Program-made: the position numbers and the translations under genes
Notes under the pieces: model-generated
Told to the model about the DNA's origin: nothing
Database searches by the model: none
The model's input: the letters and a program-made list of their open reading frames with translations, nothing else
Part shown: positions 1-8,277 of the stretch, piece by piece
Numbering within the stretch: position 1 is the first letter of the stretch
Layout of the letters: the number at the start of each line of letters is the position of its first letter
Source: Marinobacter pelagius
Lineage (GTDB): Bacteria > Pseudomonadota > Gammaproteobacteria > Pseudomonadales > Oleiphilaceae
Assembly: GCF_003315345.1 (NCBI RefSeq)
Contig: NZ_QNRO01000003.1
Location: 62,001-126,000 of the forward strand
DNA: 64,000 nucleotides
Direction: 5' to 3'

Positions 1-251
1 CGCAGCATGTCCGGGTAGAAGGACTCGGATTGGTACATGGTGGCCAGGTCGGTGATGATGATGCCGATGTCCTGCCGGTCGCTTTCTTCGACGCCGTATT
101 CCACGAGAAACTGGGCCCGTGCTTCGGACAGCATGGAGATGAGGGCGTCGTTGCCGAGGTGGTTGGCGCCGTTGATGTCGGTGATGCGGACGGGCATTCT
201 GGTTTCGAAGACGAAGGCGTCGTCCGGGAAGGAGAGTTTGATTCGGGCCAC
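1..251 (-). CDS. Acyl-CoA thioesterase-like hotdog protein, cut by the window edge
   Basis: On the minus strand a GTG start at 251-249 opens a frame that runs without stop to the left edge, giving about 83 residues beginning MARIKLSFPDDAFVFETR. The segment TDINGANHLGNDALISMLSEA resembles the N-terminal strand and central helix of 4HBT hotdog thioesterases of the YbgC/FadM type, in which an Asp near this position acts in hydrolysis of acyl-CoA. The C-terminal half lies outside the window. The gene is divergent from the Nudix/MBL gene, and a large hairpin repeat sits in the shared upstream region. The family call is from sequence pattern only; the exact substrate cannot be given. Confidence 0.7.
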   Translation of the reverse strand, partial: MARIKLSFPDDAFVFETRMPVRITDINGANHLGNDALISMLSEARAQFLVEYGVEESDRQDIGIIITDLATMYQSESFYPDML

Positions 252-376
252 GGTTTGTCACCTTTCTGGATGCGGGTTGCTGTTGCCGCGAATCATACGC
301 TCTTGGGTTTTACTGTTCACCCTGTGGCATCTTCAGTTATCTTGCTCTTTATATCCGCGCATTGGCATTTGGAGGA

Positions 377-488
377 AGTGGGGATCGGGGTGAGCTTTCC
401 AAAACCCGCTCGAGCACGTCCATGTGGCGCTTGAGCTCCGCCATCCATGGCTCCGCACAGTTTTGGAAAGCTCACCCCGATCCCCACT
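377..488 (+). repeat. Hairpin repeat copy 1 (conserved loop, variable stem)
   Basis: A perfect 29-bp inverted repeat (377-405 against 460-488) encloses a 54-nt loop. The loop carries ACGTCCATGT, GGCGCTTGAG and CTCCGCCATCCATGGCTCCG, which recur in the three other copies in this window (18158-18253, 28449-28549, 28591-28702). The inner arm ends in CTTTCCAAAAC as in copy 3, while the outer arm sequence is unique to this locus. It lies in the divergent region between the thioesterase and Nudix/MBL genes, 46 nt before the latter's start codon. There is no T-run on either side, so it does not look like an ordinary terminator. Confidence 0.9.
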
Positions 489-533
489 CCTACCCTGTGC
501 GCGCACTGACGTAATTCATCTAACGGGAACACT

Positions 534-2171
534 ATGGATATACGCCCTGCCGCCACACTGATCCTGCTTCGAGACACGTCCGAGGGACTTCAGGTCTTGC
601 TCCTGCAACGGACCTGGAAAGCCGCGTTCATGCCCGGGTACTTTGTTTTCCCCGGAGGGGCGGTGGACGTTCAGGAACCCCATGGCCGTGAACATGCCAT
701 TGGCCCGGCCGATGCCGAGATCAGTCAGATCATGAGCCTGGATGAAGGTGGTGCGGATTATATGCTGGCCGCCGTCCGGGAGTGTTTCGAGGAGGCGGGG
801 ATTCTGCTGGCGCTGGATGAGCAGGGGACTTTGGTCGATGGCGACCATCCGGTCCGGAAGGAGCGGATACCGCTGTTCAAGGGTGAGGTTTCGCTCGCGG
901 AATTGTGCCGGAAACATGCCCTGACGATTCCCCTGGACCGGGTGGCTTATCTGAGCCACTGGATTACACCGCCCGGACCGCCACGGCGGTTTGATACCCG
1001 TTTTTTTGTGGCGGCAGCGCCGGAGGGGCAGGACGCTTCCCATGACGGGGTGGAGACCATTGACCATGTCTGGATCGATCCGGCCCAGGCCCTGGAGGAG
1101 CATCGCAGCGGCAAGCGGTTGCTGGGGCTGCCGACGATCCGGACGTTGCGGGTGCTGAGCGATTTCGACACCACCGAAGCGGTCATGCGCTATGCCCACG
1201 CCAATCCACCGGAGCCTTATCCCAGTCAGCCCTGGCCGGCGATTCGGAAGGGCAAGCCGGTCACCCTGGAGCCCGGCTCTCCGGCTTATGATGAGGCGGC
1301 CAAGCTGGATCCGGAGGGTGAAGGATCGACCCATGCGGAGATCATACCCGGGGAAGCGGTGGAGATTGCCGCCGGGGTACTGCGGCTGACCGCGCCCAAT
1401 CCGGGCATGATGACCGGCCCCGGTACCAACACCTACCTGCTGGGTCACGAGCGGTTTACCGTCCTGGACCCGGGGCCGGATGATCCGGCCCACATCGAGC
1501 GGATTCTGGAGCTGACCGGGGGCGTGATCGATCAGGTGGTGGTGACCCACACCCATATTGACCACTCGCCGGGCACTGCCACGCTGAAAGAGAAGACCGG
1601 TTGCCGGGTCTTCGGCTGGCCCGCGCCTGCCGGTGGCTCCCAGGACCAGTCGTTTGCGCCGGACGACCAGCCGGAGCACGGGGATCTGATTGTTACCGAG
1701 GCCGGGCTGCTCAAGGTACTCCATACCCCCGGCCATGCCTCGAATCATCTGTGTTACCTGCTGGTGGACCAGGAGCTGTTGTTCTCCGGGGATCACATCA
1801 TGCAGGGTTCGACCGTGGTCATTAATCCGCCGGACGGCGACATGAAGGCCTACATCGAGTCGCTGTACGAGTTGCTGACCGAACCGCTGAACTATATCGC
1901 GCCGGCCCACGGCTTCCTCATGGCCCGCCCCGAGGCGGTGATCGACTACCTGATCACCCATCGTCTGTCCCGGGAGCACAAGGTGGCCAAAGCCCTCAAG
2001 GAGCTGTCGCCGGTCGGCCTGAAAGACCTGACAGCGAAAGCCTACGACGATGTGCCAACGGCAATTCACGGTCTGGCGGCGCGCTCGGCCCTTGCGCACC
2101 TGCTGAAGCTGGAAGCCGATGGCCGGGCCAGGGAACAGGACGGGCAGTGGTTCCGTAATGATCACACCTGA
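534..2171 (+). CDS. Nudix hydrolase (NUDT19-like) fused to metallo-beta-lactamase-fold hydrolase
   Basis: 545 residues with two catalytic domains. The N-terminal half is a Nudix fold: FPGGAVD at residues 39-45 and the helix part of the Nudix box, RECFEEAGI, at 82-90. An insertion of about 35 residues separates them, the arrangement known from NUDT19-type CoA diphosphatases. The C-terminal half is a metallo-beta-lactamase domain with HTHIDH near residue 340, GHASNH near 400 and SGDHIM, all zinc-ligand motifs of the LACTB2/glyoxalase II group. A hydrolase acting on CoA or acyl-CoA-like nucleotides is a reasonable inference, but substrates are unproven. A terminator follows at 2218-2249. The ATG follows the divergent thioesterase region and hairpin copy 1. 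Confidence 0.85.
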   Translation: MDIRPAATLILLRDTSEGLQVLLLQRTWKAAFMPGYFVFPGGAVDVQEPHGREHAIGPADAEISQIMSLDEGGADYMLAAVRECFEEAGILLALDEQGTLVDGDHPVRKERIPLFKGEVSLAELCRKHALTIPLDRVAYLSHWITPPGPPRRFDTRFFVAAAPEGQDASHDGVETIDHVWIDPAQALEEHRSGKRLLGLPTIRTLRVLSDFDTTEAVMRYAHANPPEPYPSQPWPAIRKGKPVTLEPGSPAYDEAAKLDPEGEGSTHAEIIPGEAVEIAAGVLRLTAPNPGMMTGPGTNTYLLGHERFTVLDPGPDDPAHIERILELTGGVIDQVVVTHTHIDHSPGTATLKEKTGCRVFGWPAPAGGSQDQSFAPDDQPEHGDLIVTEAGLLKVLHTPGHASNHLCYLLVDQELLFSGDHIMQGSTVVINPPDGDMKAYIESLYELLTEPLNYIAPAHGFLMARPEAVIDYLITHRLSREHKVAKALKELSPVGLKDLTAKAYDDVPTAIHGLAARSALAHLLKLEADGRAREQDGQWFRNDHT

Positions 2172-2217
2172 CCAGAGAACTCGGCTCCAACCGAATACTT
2201 TCACCGCCATCTAACGC

Positions 2218-2249
2218 AAAAAGCCCGGAACTTCCGGGCTTTTGTTTTG
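2218..2249. terminator. Bidirectional rho-independent terminator
   Basis: The stem AAAAGCCCGGAA / TTCCGGGCTTTT has a one-base loop and is followed by a T-rich stretch on the plus strand and, read in reverse, by a T-run on the minus strand. It lies between the convergent Nudix/MBL gene and the small yqaE gene and can serve both. Confidence 0.85.
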
Positions 2250-2264
2250 AAAATTCAGGATTTT

Positions 2265-2423
2265 CTACTTCTTGGCAATCACCCACACCGCGTGCACGAT
2301 GCCCGGAATATAACCCAGGAGCGTCAGCAGGATGTTGATCCAGAAATGTTTGCCGATACCTACCTGCAGGAACACACCCAGGGGTGGTAACAAAATTGCT
2401 ATCAAAATTCGCAAAAGATCCAT
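2265..2423 (-). CDS. yqaE: YqaE/Pmp3 family small membrane protein
   Basis: This 52-residue protein begins MDLLRILIAILLPPLGVFLQ and contains GIGKHFWINILLTLLGYIPG followed by IVHAVWVIAKK. It has the two hydrophobic helices, the PPLGVFL turn and the GYIPGIVHA segment typical of the Pmp3/YqaE (UPF0057) family. These are inner-membrane proteins linked to stress and membrane potential in other organisms. An AGGGAG ribosome binding site lies nine bases before the ATG. It is monocistronic and convergent with the Nudix/MBL gene, sharing its terminator. Confidence 0.93.
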   Translation of the reverse strand: MDLLRILIAILLPPLGVFLQVGIGKHFWINILLTLLGYIPGIVHAVWVIAKK

Positions 2424-2614
2424 AGGGTTCACTCCCTGGCAAAGTTATAACTGTCACATGCTTACAACATAGCACCTGTAAACAGCTTTGACCGGCACTG
2501 TAGCGCATCATGGCGAGGTTTCATGAAACCGGCATTAAACCTTTGTCACAGCTGTATCCATCACGGCCAGCGTGACTCTATCCTTGAGCGCCAAATTACG
2601 AACGTTGAGGAACC

Positions 2615-4015
2615 ATGCTGTTTGACGCCTCCCGAACACCGAGCTTTCTGCTGGCACTGGCCGCCACGTTTGGCCTTGCCTCGCTGCCTGCACTGGCGGA
2701 AGACTCCTCTGCCAACACCCCCGGCGATACAGCCCCGAAAGCGATCCTTGTGGCTGAACTTGCCGAGGATGAGGATGTCGAGGACATAGAGCAGTCTGAG
2801 CCTCTGGAATCGACCGCACCGCAAGTGCGAACAGAACCGGAGTCCGCCCCCGAGACCGACTCCAAACAACAGGCCGGGCAGGAAGAGCCGGCCCAGAGGG
2901 TGGCTCCGAACATTGACCTGAAGGAGGTTGTGCCAGAGCCTGCCCCCTCAGCCACGGTGACCAGACCGAAACCGGAAGTTGGAGCGGACAGTGACACGGA
3001 GGCGGCTCCGGAAACTGTTCAGGGCGCTCCCGAGCCCGCGCCAGTGCCGGAAAAAGCCAGCAGTTTCACCCTGCTGGGCAGCGAAGTGATGCCGGGAACC
3101 TCGACCCGACTGGCCTGGTCGCCGGGGATCCAGATTGCCGGGCTGTCCCAGCCCACGCCGGTGCTGGTGGTCAATGGCGTCAATGCCGGCCCTACCCTGT
3201 GCCTGACCGGAGCCGTTCATGGTGACGAACTCAACGGTATCGAGATCATCCGACGCACAGTGTACGACCTGAACCCTGAGAAACTCAGCGGGCGCGTGGT
3301 GGGTATCCCGATCGTCAACCTGCCCGGGTTCCAGCAGGCCAGTCGTTATCTGCCGGACCGGCGTGACCTGAACCGGCACTTTCCCGGCAGCGAGACCGGA
3401 AGCCTGGCAGACCGGATCGCCCATTCCCTGTTCGAGAACATCATCCGTCGTTGCGACATGCTGGTGGACATCCACACCGGTTCCCTCAAGCGCACCAACC
3501 TGCCGCAATTGCGGGCGGACATGAACAACCCGGACGTGGCCCGGTTCACCCGCGGCTTCGATCGCATGGCCGTGGTCCACAGCTCCGGTTCAGCCGGCAT
3601 GCTCAGGACCGCGGCGGTGGAAGCCGGGATTACCACGGTCACCCTGGAGGCCGGCGAATCCCACCGGATCCAGGAGCATCAGATCGAGGCCGGGGTCAAC
3701 AGCCTGACCAGCCTGATGGAAAAACAGGGCATGATTTCACGGATGTTTGTCTGGGGCGATCCGGAGCCGGTCTACTACGACTCCGACTGGATCCGGGCCG
3801 ATCACGGCGGCATCCTGTTCAGCGAGGTGGAACTGGGCGCCAATGTCAGCGAGGGGGAGATCCTCGGCTATGTCGCCGATCCGATCACCAATGCCCAGCA
3901 TCCGATCCGTTCAACCGCGAAAGGCCGGATTATCGGCATGGCGGTGGACCAGGTGGTGATGGCCGGCTTTGCCGCCTACCACATTGGTACAGAGGCAGAA
4001 GTGCCGGGAGAGTAG
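2615..4015 (+). CDS. Exported succinylglutamate desuccinylase/aspartoacylase-family zinc hydrolase
   Basis: 466 residues. A signal peptide (about residues 1-28, ending ALA before EDSS) is followed by a Pro/Glu/Ala-rich acidic linker to about residue 145. The catalytic domain then shows the AstE/AspA M14-like zinc motif GAVHGDELNG near residue 200 and the third-ligand region VDIHTGS near 285, with LNRHFPG between. Family members deacylate N-acyl amino acids or related compounds. The signal peptide and long linker suggest action in the periplasm, unlike cytoplasmic AstE. GAGG lies before the ATG. The EamA exporter follows after 51 nt. The substrate is unknown. Confidence 0.85.
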   Translation: MLFDASRTPSFLLALAATFGLASLPALAEDSSANTPGDTAPKAILVAELAEDEDVEDIEQSEPLESTAPQVRTEPESAPETDSKQQAGQEEPAQRVAPNIDLKEVVPEPAPSATVTRPKPEVGADSDTEAAPETVQGAPEPAPVPEKASSFTLLGSEVMPGTSTRLAWSPGIQIAGLSQPTPVLVVNGVNAGPTLCLTGAVHGDELNGIEIIRRTVYDLNPEKLSGRVVGIPIVNLPGFQQASRYLPDRRDLNRHFPGSETGSLADRIAHSLFENIIRRCDMLVDIHTGSLKRTNLPQLRADMNNPDVARFTRGFDRMAVVHSSGSAGMLRTAAVEAGITTVTLEAGESHRIQEHQIEAGVNSLTSLMEKQGMISRMFVWGDPEPVYYDSDWIRADHGGILFSEVELGANVSEGEILGYVADPITNAQHPIRSTAKGRIIGMAVDQVVMAGFAAYHIGTEAEVPGE

Positions 4016-4066
4016 TATGCTAGTCGTTTTTCACCCAGCGGATGAAAAACGACGGGAGTACCGCTC

Positions 4067-5002
4067 TTGGCAGTATCAAAGTCCTTCTCGAAATCCAGGG
4101 CACTGGCCTACACCGGGCTGGTGCTGACGCCCCTGTTCTGGGCCGGCAATGCTGTGGTTGCCCGGGGCACCGTGCAGGACATACCGCCCCTGTCCATGTC
4201 GTTCTGGCGCTGGATCATTGCCCTGGCGATCCTGTTGCCCTTTGGCCTGCCCGGGGTCTTGCGCCACCGGCAGGTGATCCGCCAGCACCTCGGCTCCATG
4301 GTAGCGCTGGCCACCTTCAGCGTGGCCGCGTTCAACTCGTTGCTGTACTACGCGGCCATCACCACCACCGCCACCAACATCGCCCTGATCAACGCCACCA
4401 TCCCCATTTTCGTCGCCCTGCTGGCCTGGCTGATGCTGGGGGACCGCACCCGCCCGATCCAGGCCCTGGGTATCGGCCTGGCAGTGCTCGGCATCCTGGT
4501 GGTAATTGCCCGGGGCCAGCTGTCGGTGCTCACGGGACTGCAGGCCCAGCCCGGTGATCTGATCATGGTCGCGGCGGTATTCAGCTGGGGTCTGTTTTCA
4601 GTGCTGTTGCGCCGCCAGGCGGTGCCACTGCCGGCCCTGACCTTCCTCACCACCCAGATCCTGCTCGGGACCCTGATCATCTTTCCGTTCTATCTGATGG
4701 ATCTGTTTTTCTTCGCCGGCGGCTTCGAGCTATCCCGCGATACCGCCCTGCCATTGCTGTACTTCGCCATCTTCCCCGGCATTCTGGCCTACGGGTTCTG
4801 GAACCACGGCGTGCATACCATCGGTCCGGGAGGCGCTGCCATTTTCATGTATCTGACCCCGGTGTATGCGTCCGTCCTCGCCGGTCTGTTCCTGGGCGAA
4901 TCCCTGGGACTTTTCCATATTGTTGGGGGTGGCCTGATTCTCGTGGGACTGTTGCTGGCAACACGGGTCAAACGACCCGCGATTCACAAGGCCGAAGACT
5001 AG
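4067..5002 (+). CDS. EamA-family drug/metabolite exporter
   Basis: 311 residues with about ten hydrophobic helices in two EamA repeats of the DMT superfamily. The first repeat has the typical LTPLFWAGNAVVARG and ATTTTATNIALINATIP-like segments. Members export amino acids and small metabolites. The start is taken as TTG at 4067, preceded by GGGAG eight bases upstream; no ATG fits the N-terminal helix better. The stop codon overlaps the stop of the convergent PatB gene by four bases. It may be co-transcribed with the desuccinylase-like gene 51 nt upstream. The substrate cannot be named. Confidence 0.85.
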   Translation: MAVSKSFSKSRALAYTGLVLTPLFWAGNAVVARGTVQDIPPLSMSFWRWIIALAILLPFGLPGVLRHRQVIRQHLGSMVALATFSVAAFNSLLYYAAITTTATNIALINATIPIFVALLAWLMLGDRTRPIQALGIGLAVLGILVVIARGQLSVLTGLQAQPGDLIMVAAVFSWGLFSVLLRRQAVPLPALTFLTTQILLGTLIIFPFYLMDLFFFAGGFELSRDTALPLLYFAIFPGILAYGFWNHGVHTIGPGGAAIFMYLTPVYASVLAGLFLGESLGLFHIVGGGLILVGLLLATRVKRPAIHKAED

Positions 5003-6192
5003 GAGAGTCGTGTTTCGGCCAGTGCCTGTCCGATCCGATCCAGCACCTCCACAAGAGTCTGGCGCGGGCAGCCGATGTTCAGGCGCATGAAGCCGCTGCC
5101 GGGCCCACCAAAGCTGATGCCCGGATTCATTCCCACGCCGGCGTCCTGGACAAAGAACCGTTTCAGGCCGGCATCGTCCAGCCCCAACTCGCGACAATCC
5201 AGCCACATCAGGTAGGTACCTTCGGGCGCGAAGGTGGTGATGCCGGGCAGGCGGTCGATGGCATCGACCACATAATCCCGGTTCCCCTGCAGGTACTCCA
5301 TCAACTGGTCGAGCCAGGGGCCGCCTTCCCGGTAGCCCGCCTCGAATCCGGCCACGCTGAAGGGGTTGCACTGCGGCAGGTGCATCTGGTCAAACACGGC
5401 CTTGATGGCCTGACGCCGGGACTGGTCGGGGATCACCAGGGCCGAGAGCCCTAGCCCGGGCATGTTGAAGCTCTTGCTTGGCGCTACTGCGGTGACCAGG
5501 GCGTCGTCCGGTTGGGCCAGGGTGGCCAGCATGACGTGGCGAGGTGCATCGGGGAACACCAGGTCACAGTGGATCTCGTCGCTGAGCACCACCAGATCGT
5601 GGCGACGCGCGATATCCAGAACCGCCCGCAACTCCTGTTCCGACCACACCCGGCCTACCGGGTTATGAGGCGAACATAACATCAGGACCCGGTTCTCCGG
5701 CCGCGCCGCGCAGGCCTCCAGATGCTCCAGATCCATGGTGTAGCGGATCTCGCCATCCTCGGTTCGGTCAGCAATCAGCGGGTTTTCGACGACGCGCCGC
5801 CCGGTCAGCTTCACCGAACTGAAGAACGGCGGGTACACCGGCGGCTGGATGATCACCCCCTCGCCGGGCCCGGAATAGGCGAGGCAGGCCGCGTGCAGCG
5901 ACGGTACCACCCCGGGCGCCATCAGGATCCACTCCCGGCGGATCTCCCAGCCGTGGCGCTGGCGGAACCAGTCGATCATGGACTGGTACAGGGACTCCGG
6001 GAACAGGGTGTAGCCATAGACCGGATGCTCGGCGCGCCGCTTCAGGGCCTCAGTGACCGCCTCCGGGGCCGCGAAGTCCATGTCCGCCACCCAGACCGGC
6101 ACCACGTCCTCGCGGCCAAAGACCGCCTTCCGGGCATCAAACTTCACGGAGAAGGTGTTCTCTCGGGACAGGGGCTGATCGAAACGGGGCAC
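4999..6192 (-). CDS. patB: PatB/MalY-type cystathionine beta-lyase (PLP C-S lyase)
   Basis: 397 residues, the usual length of PatB/MalY class I PLP enzymes. The order of motifs is VWVADMDFAAPEAVTEAL near the N-terminus, CSPHNPVGRVW for cofactor binding, LSDEIHCDLVF, and VAPSKSFNMPGL carrying the PLP lysine near residue 240. These enzymes cleave cystathionine or cysteine conjugates to thiol, pyruvate and ammonia. The gene is convergent with the EamA exporter (4-nt stop overlap) and divergent from the AEC carrier at 6373. Whether the physiological substrate is cystathionine or another thioether is not visible. Confidence 0.9.
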   Translation of the reverse strand: MPRFDQPLSRENTFSVKFDARKAVFGREDVVPVWVADMDFAAPEAVTEALKRRAEHPVYGYTLFPESLYQSMIDWFRQRHGWEIRREWILMAPGVVPSLHAACLAYSGPGEGVIIQPPVYPPFFSSVKLTGRRVVENPLIADRTEDGEIRYTMDLEHLEACAARPENRVLMLCSPHNPVGRVWSEQELRAVLDIARRHDLVVLSDEIHCDLVFPDAPRHVMLATLAQPDDALVTAVAPSKSFNMPGLGLSALVIPDQSRRQAIKAVFDQMHLPQCNPFSVAGFEAGYREGGPWLDQLMEYLQGNRDYVVDAIDRLPGITTFAPEGTYLMWLDCRELGLDDAGLKRFFVQDAGVGMNPGISFGGPGSGFMRLNIGCPRQTLVEVLDRIGQALAETRLS

Positions 6193-6372
6193 GGGCGCTC
6201 TCCAGGGTCGCTATTCGGACTGACAATGCCGGCTATTGTGTCCGCCGCGAGGGCGTCAGGCAAACCCTTGGGCTTTGGTCGAATTCCCGACAATAGCATT
6301 TGCCAAGTTCCGCGTTACTTGCGAACCTAACCGTTTATTCATCCGACTTTTCCTGTTTGCCGGAGCCCTCCA

Positions 6373-7260
6373 ATGCTTGGCCAGATTCTTTCCACGATGT
6401 TGCCGGTGTTTCTGATTACCGGCTGTGGCGCCCTGTACGGCCGATACCGCAGTCCCGATATAAAGGGCCTGAACGTGCTGAACATGGAGCTTTTTGTGCC
6501 CCTGCTCGTTTTCGCAGTCCTGGCGGACCAACAGGCGCCCCTGCAGGAGTATGCCAGGCTGGCCCTCGGCGCGACCGTGGTGGTGCTCGGCTCCGGCGTC
6601 CTGCTGTACCCGGTGGCGAAGGCGCTCAAGCTGAACCTGAAAACCTTCCTGCCGCCGATGATGTTCAACAACTCCGGCAACATGGGCATTCCGGTGCTGC
6701 TGCTGGCCTTCGGTGATGCGGCGCTGCCCGCGGCCATCGTGCTATTCATCGTCGAGATGCTGCTGCATTTCAGCGTGGGCCTTTATATGCTCGACCCCCA
6801 CACCTCGATCATCCAGCGGCTGAAACTGCCGATCGTATTCGCCTGTGTTGCCGGCCTGGCCGTCAACCTCAGCGGCATTGCCCTGCCCGACACCCTGCTG
6901 GAGAGCATGAACATGCTCGGTGAGGTGTGTATCCCGCTGATGCTGTTTGCCCTGGGGGTACGCATGCTGGACATCGATTTCAACGACTGGAAACTCGGCC
7001 TGCTGGGGGCCATCGCCTGCCCCGCCAGTGGCCTGCTGCTGGCCTGGCCTTTGATTGCTGTGCTCGACCTGCCCGGCCTGCAGGCCGCCTCACTGTGGGT
7101 ATTCGCCGCCTTGCCTCCGGCGGTGCTCAATTATATGGTTGCTGAGCAATACCAGCAGGAGCCCCACACGGTGGCGTCACTGGTCCTGCTCAGCAATCTC
7201 GGCAGCCTGGTGGTCATGCCGATCGTGCTGGGACTGGTGTTTGCCGCAGGTTACGTATAA
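6373..7260 (+). CDS. AEC (auxin efflux carrier) family transporter
   Basis: 295 residues with about ten predicted transmembrane segments in the two-bundle AEC arrangement. The segment PPMMFNNSGNMGIPVLLLAFG is the conserved N-terminal bundle motif of the family, and FAALPPAVLNYMVAEQY the C-terminal counterpart. Bacterial members move malate, malonate or amino-acid-like solutes, but the solute here is unknown. A GGAG box lies about eight bases before the ATG. The UbiA-family gene starts 12 nt after the stop, so the two are probably one transcript. Confidence 0.9.
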   Translation: MLGQILSTMLPVFLITGCGALYGRYRSPDIKGLNVLNMELFVPLLVFAVLADQQAPLQEYARLALGATVVVLGSGVLLYPVAKALKLNLKTFLPPMMFNNSGNMGIPVLLLAFGDAALPAAIVLFIVEMLLHFSVGLYMLDPHTSIIQRLKLPIVFACVAGLAVNLSGIALPDTLLESMNMLGEVCIPLMLFALGVRMLDIDFNDWKLGLLGAIACPASGLLLAWPLIAVLDLPGLQAASLWVFAALPPAVLNYMVAEQYQQEPHTVASLVLLSNLGSLVVMPIVLGLVFAAGYV

Positions 7261-7272
7261 GGAAAATACAGC

Positions 7273-8163
7273 ATGTCCGAAGCGGCTGCGGTGGTTCGCG
7301 CCTTTCGCCCCAACTTCCTGGTTCTCGCCCCTCTTTGCGCCGGGCTTGGGGTGGCCGTCGCCTGGCAACAGGGCGGCTCACCGGCCCTGGTCGACACCCT
7401 GCTGGTGTTCATCGGCGCCCTGCTCGCCCATGCGGCGGTCAACCTGTTCAACGAGTACGAGGACTTTGTTTCCGGCCTGGATATGATCACCCGTCGCACC
7501 CCCTTCTCCGGTGGCAGCGGCGCACTGCCCGAAATGCCCTCGGCGGCAAAGGGTGTTCTGGCTGCCGCCATCGGAACCCTGGGCCTGGTGACGGCCATCG
7601 GCCTGTACTTTCTCTGGCAACGGGGGTTGCCCATGCTGGTACTGGGCGTTGCCGGTATCGTCCTGGTGCTGACCTACACCCGCTGGATTACCCGCCGGCC
7701 CATCCTGTGCCTGCTCGCACCGGGCCTCGGATTCGGGCCGGTCATGGTCCTGGGCGCCCTCGTTGCCCTGGGCGGCAGGATCGACACTTCGGCCCTCCTG
7801 GTGACCCTGGTCGCCCAGTGCCTGGTGAGCGAGCTGTTGCTAATCAACCAGATTCCGGATGCCGACGCTGACCAGAAAGTCGGCCGGCGTCATCTGGTCA
7901 TTACCCTGGGCCGAACGGCGGCTTCACGACTGGTCGCAGTGCTCTTGCTTGGCAGTTATGTTCCTGTCCTCTTGGGTGTTCTGCTGGGCGGGTTACCGGT
8001 GTGGAGCGCCCTTGCCCTGCTCACCCTGCCCGTCAGCCTGTGGATTTCCCGGCAACTGCCGCTCGTGCTCGACAACCCGGAGCGGCTGAATGCGGTGCTG
8101 GGAACGAACGTGGCCGTCCTGCTGTCCACACTGGCGTTACTGATTGCCGGACTCAGCCTCTGA
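7273..8163 (+). CDS. UbiA-superfamily prenyltransferase, MenA-like
   Basis: 296 residues with about eight or nine transmembrane helices. Both Asp-rich prenyl-diphosphate motifs of the UbiA superfamily are present: NLFNEYEDFVSGLD in the first half and NQIPDADADQKVGRRHLV in the second. The latter form resembles MenA-type 1,4-dihydroxy-2-naphthoate polyprenyltransferases. No other menaquinone gene is in the window, so the aromatic acceptor is uncertain. The AAGGAAA site just before ATG and the 12-nt gap tie it to the AEC gene. Confidence 0.8.
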   Translation: MSEAAAVVRAFRPNFLVLAPLCAGLGVAVAWQQGGSPALVDTLLVFIGALLAHAAVNLFNEYEDFVSGLDMITRRTPFSGGSGALPEMPSAAKGVLAAAIGTLGLVTAIGLYFLWQRGLPMLVLGVAGIVLVLTYTRWITRRPILCLLAPGLGFGPVMVLGALVALGGRIDTSALLVTLVAQCLVSELLLINQIPDADADQKVGRRHLVITLGRTAASRLVAVLLLGSYVPVLLGVLLGGLPVWSALALLTLPVSLWISRQLPLVLDNPERLNAVLGTNVAVLLSTLALLIAGLSL

Positions 8164-8277
8164 CTACCAACCGGGTTTCCCATCCGGACTTGCTCCCGAT
8201 CCTTGCAAGTACAGGGACTTTGGCCGATGGTTAAGGTCAGATTTTGTTGATTTCATTGATGATATGGAGGTCTGCCC

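Noticed and set aside
317-577. Open frame on the minus strand across hairpin copy 1 (reading KLCGAMDGGAQA)
   Set aside because: It is a reading of the palindromic repeat; a near-identical peptide appears again across copy 3 (28421-28801), which shows it comes from the repeat and not from a gene.
516-2210. 564-residue frame opposite the Nudix/MBL gene
   Set aside because: Antisense shadow of a high-GC gene; the plus strand carries clear catalytic motifs.
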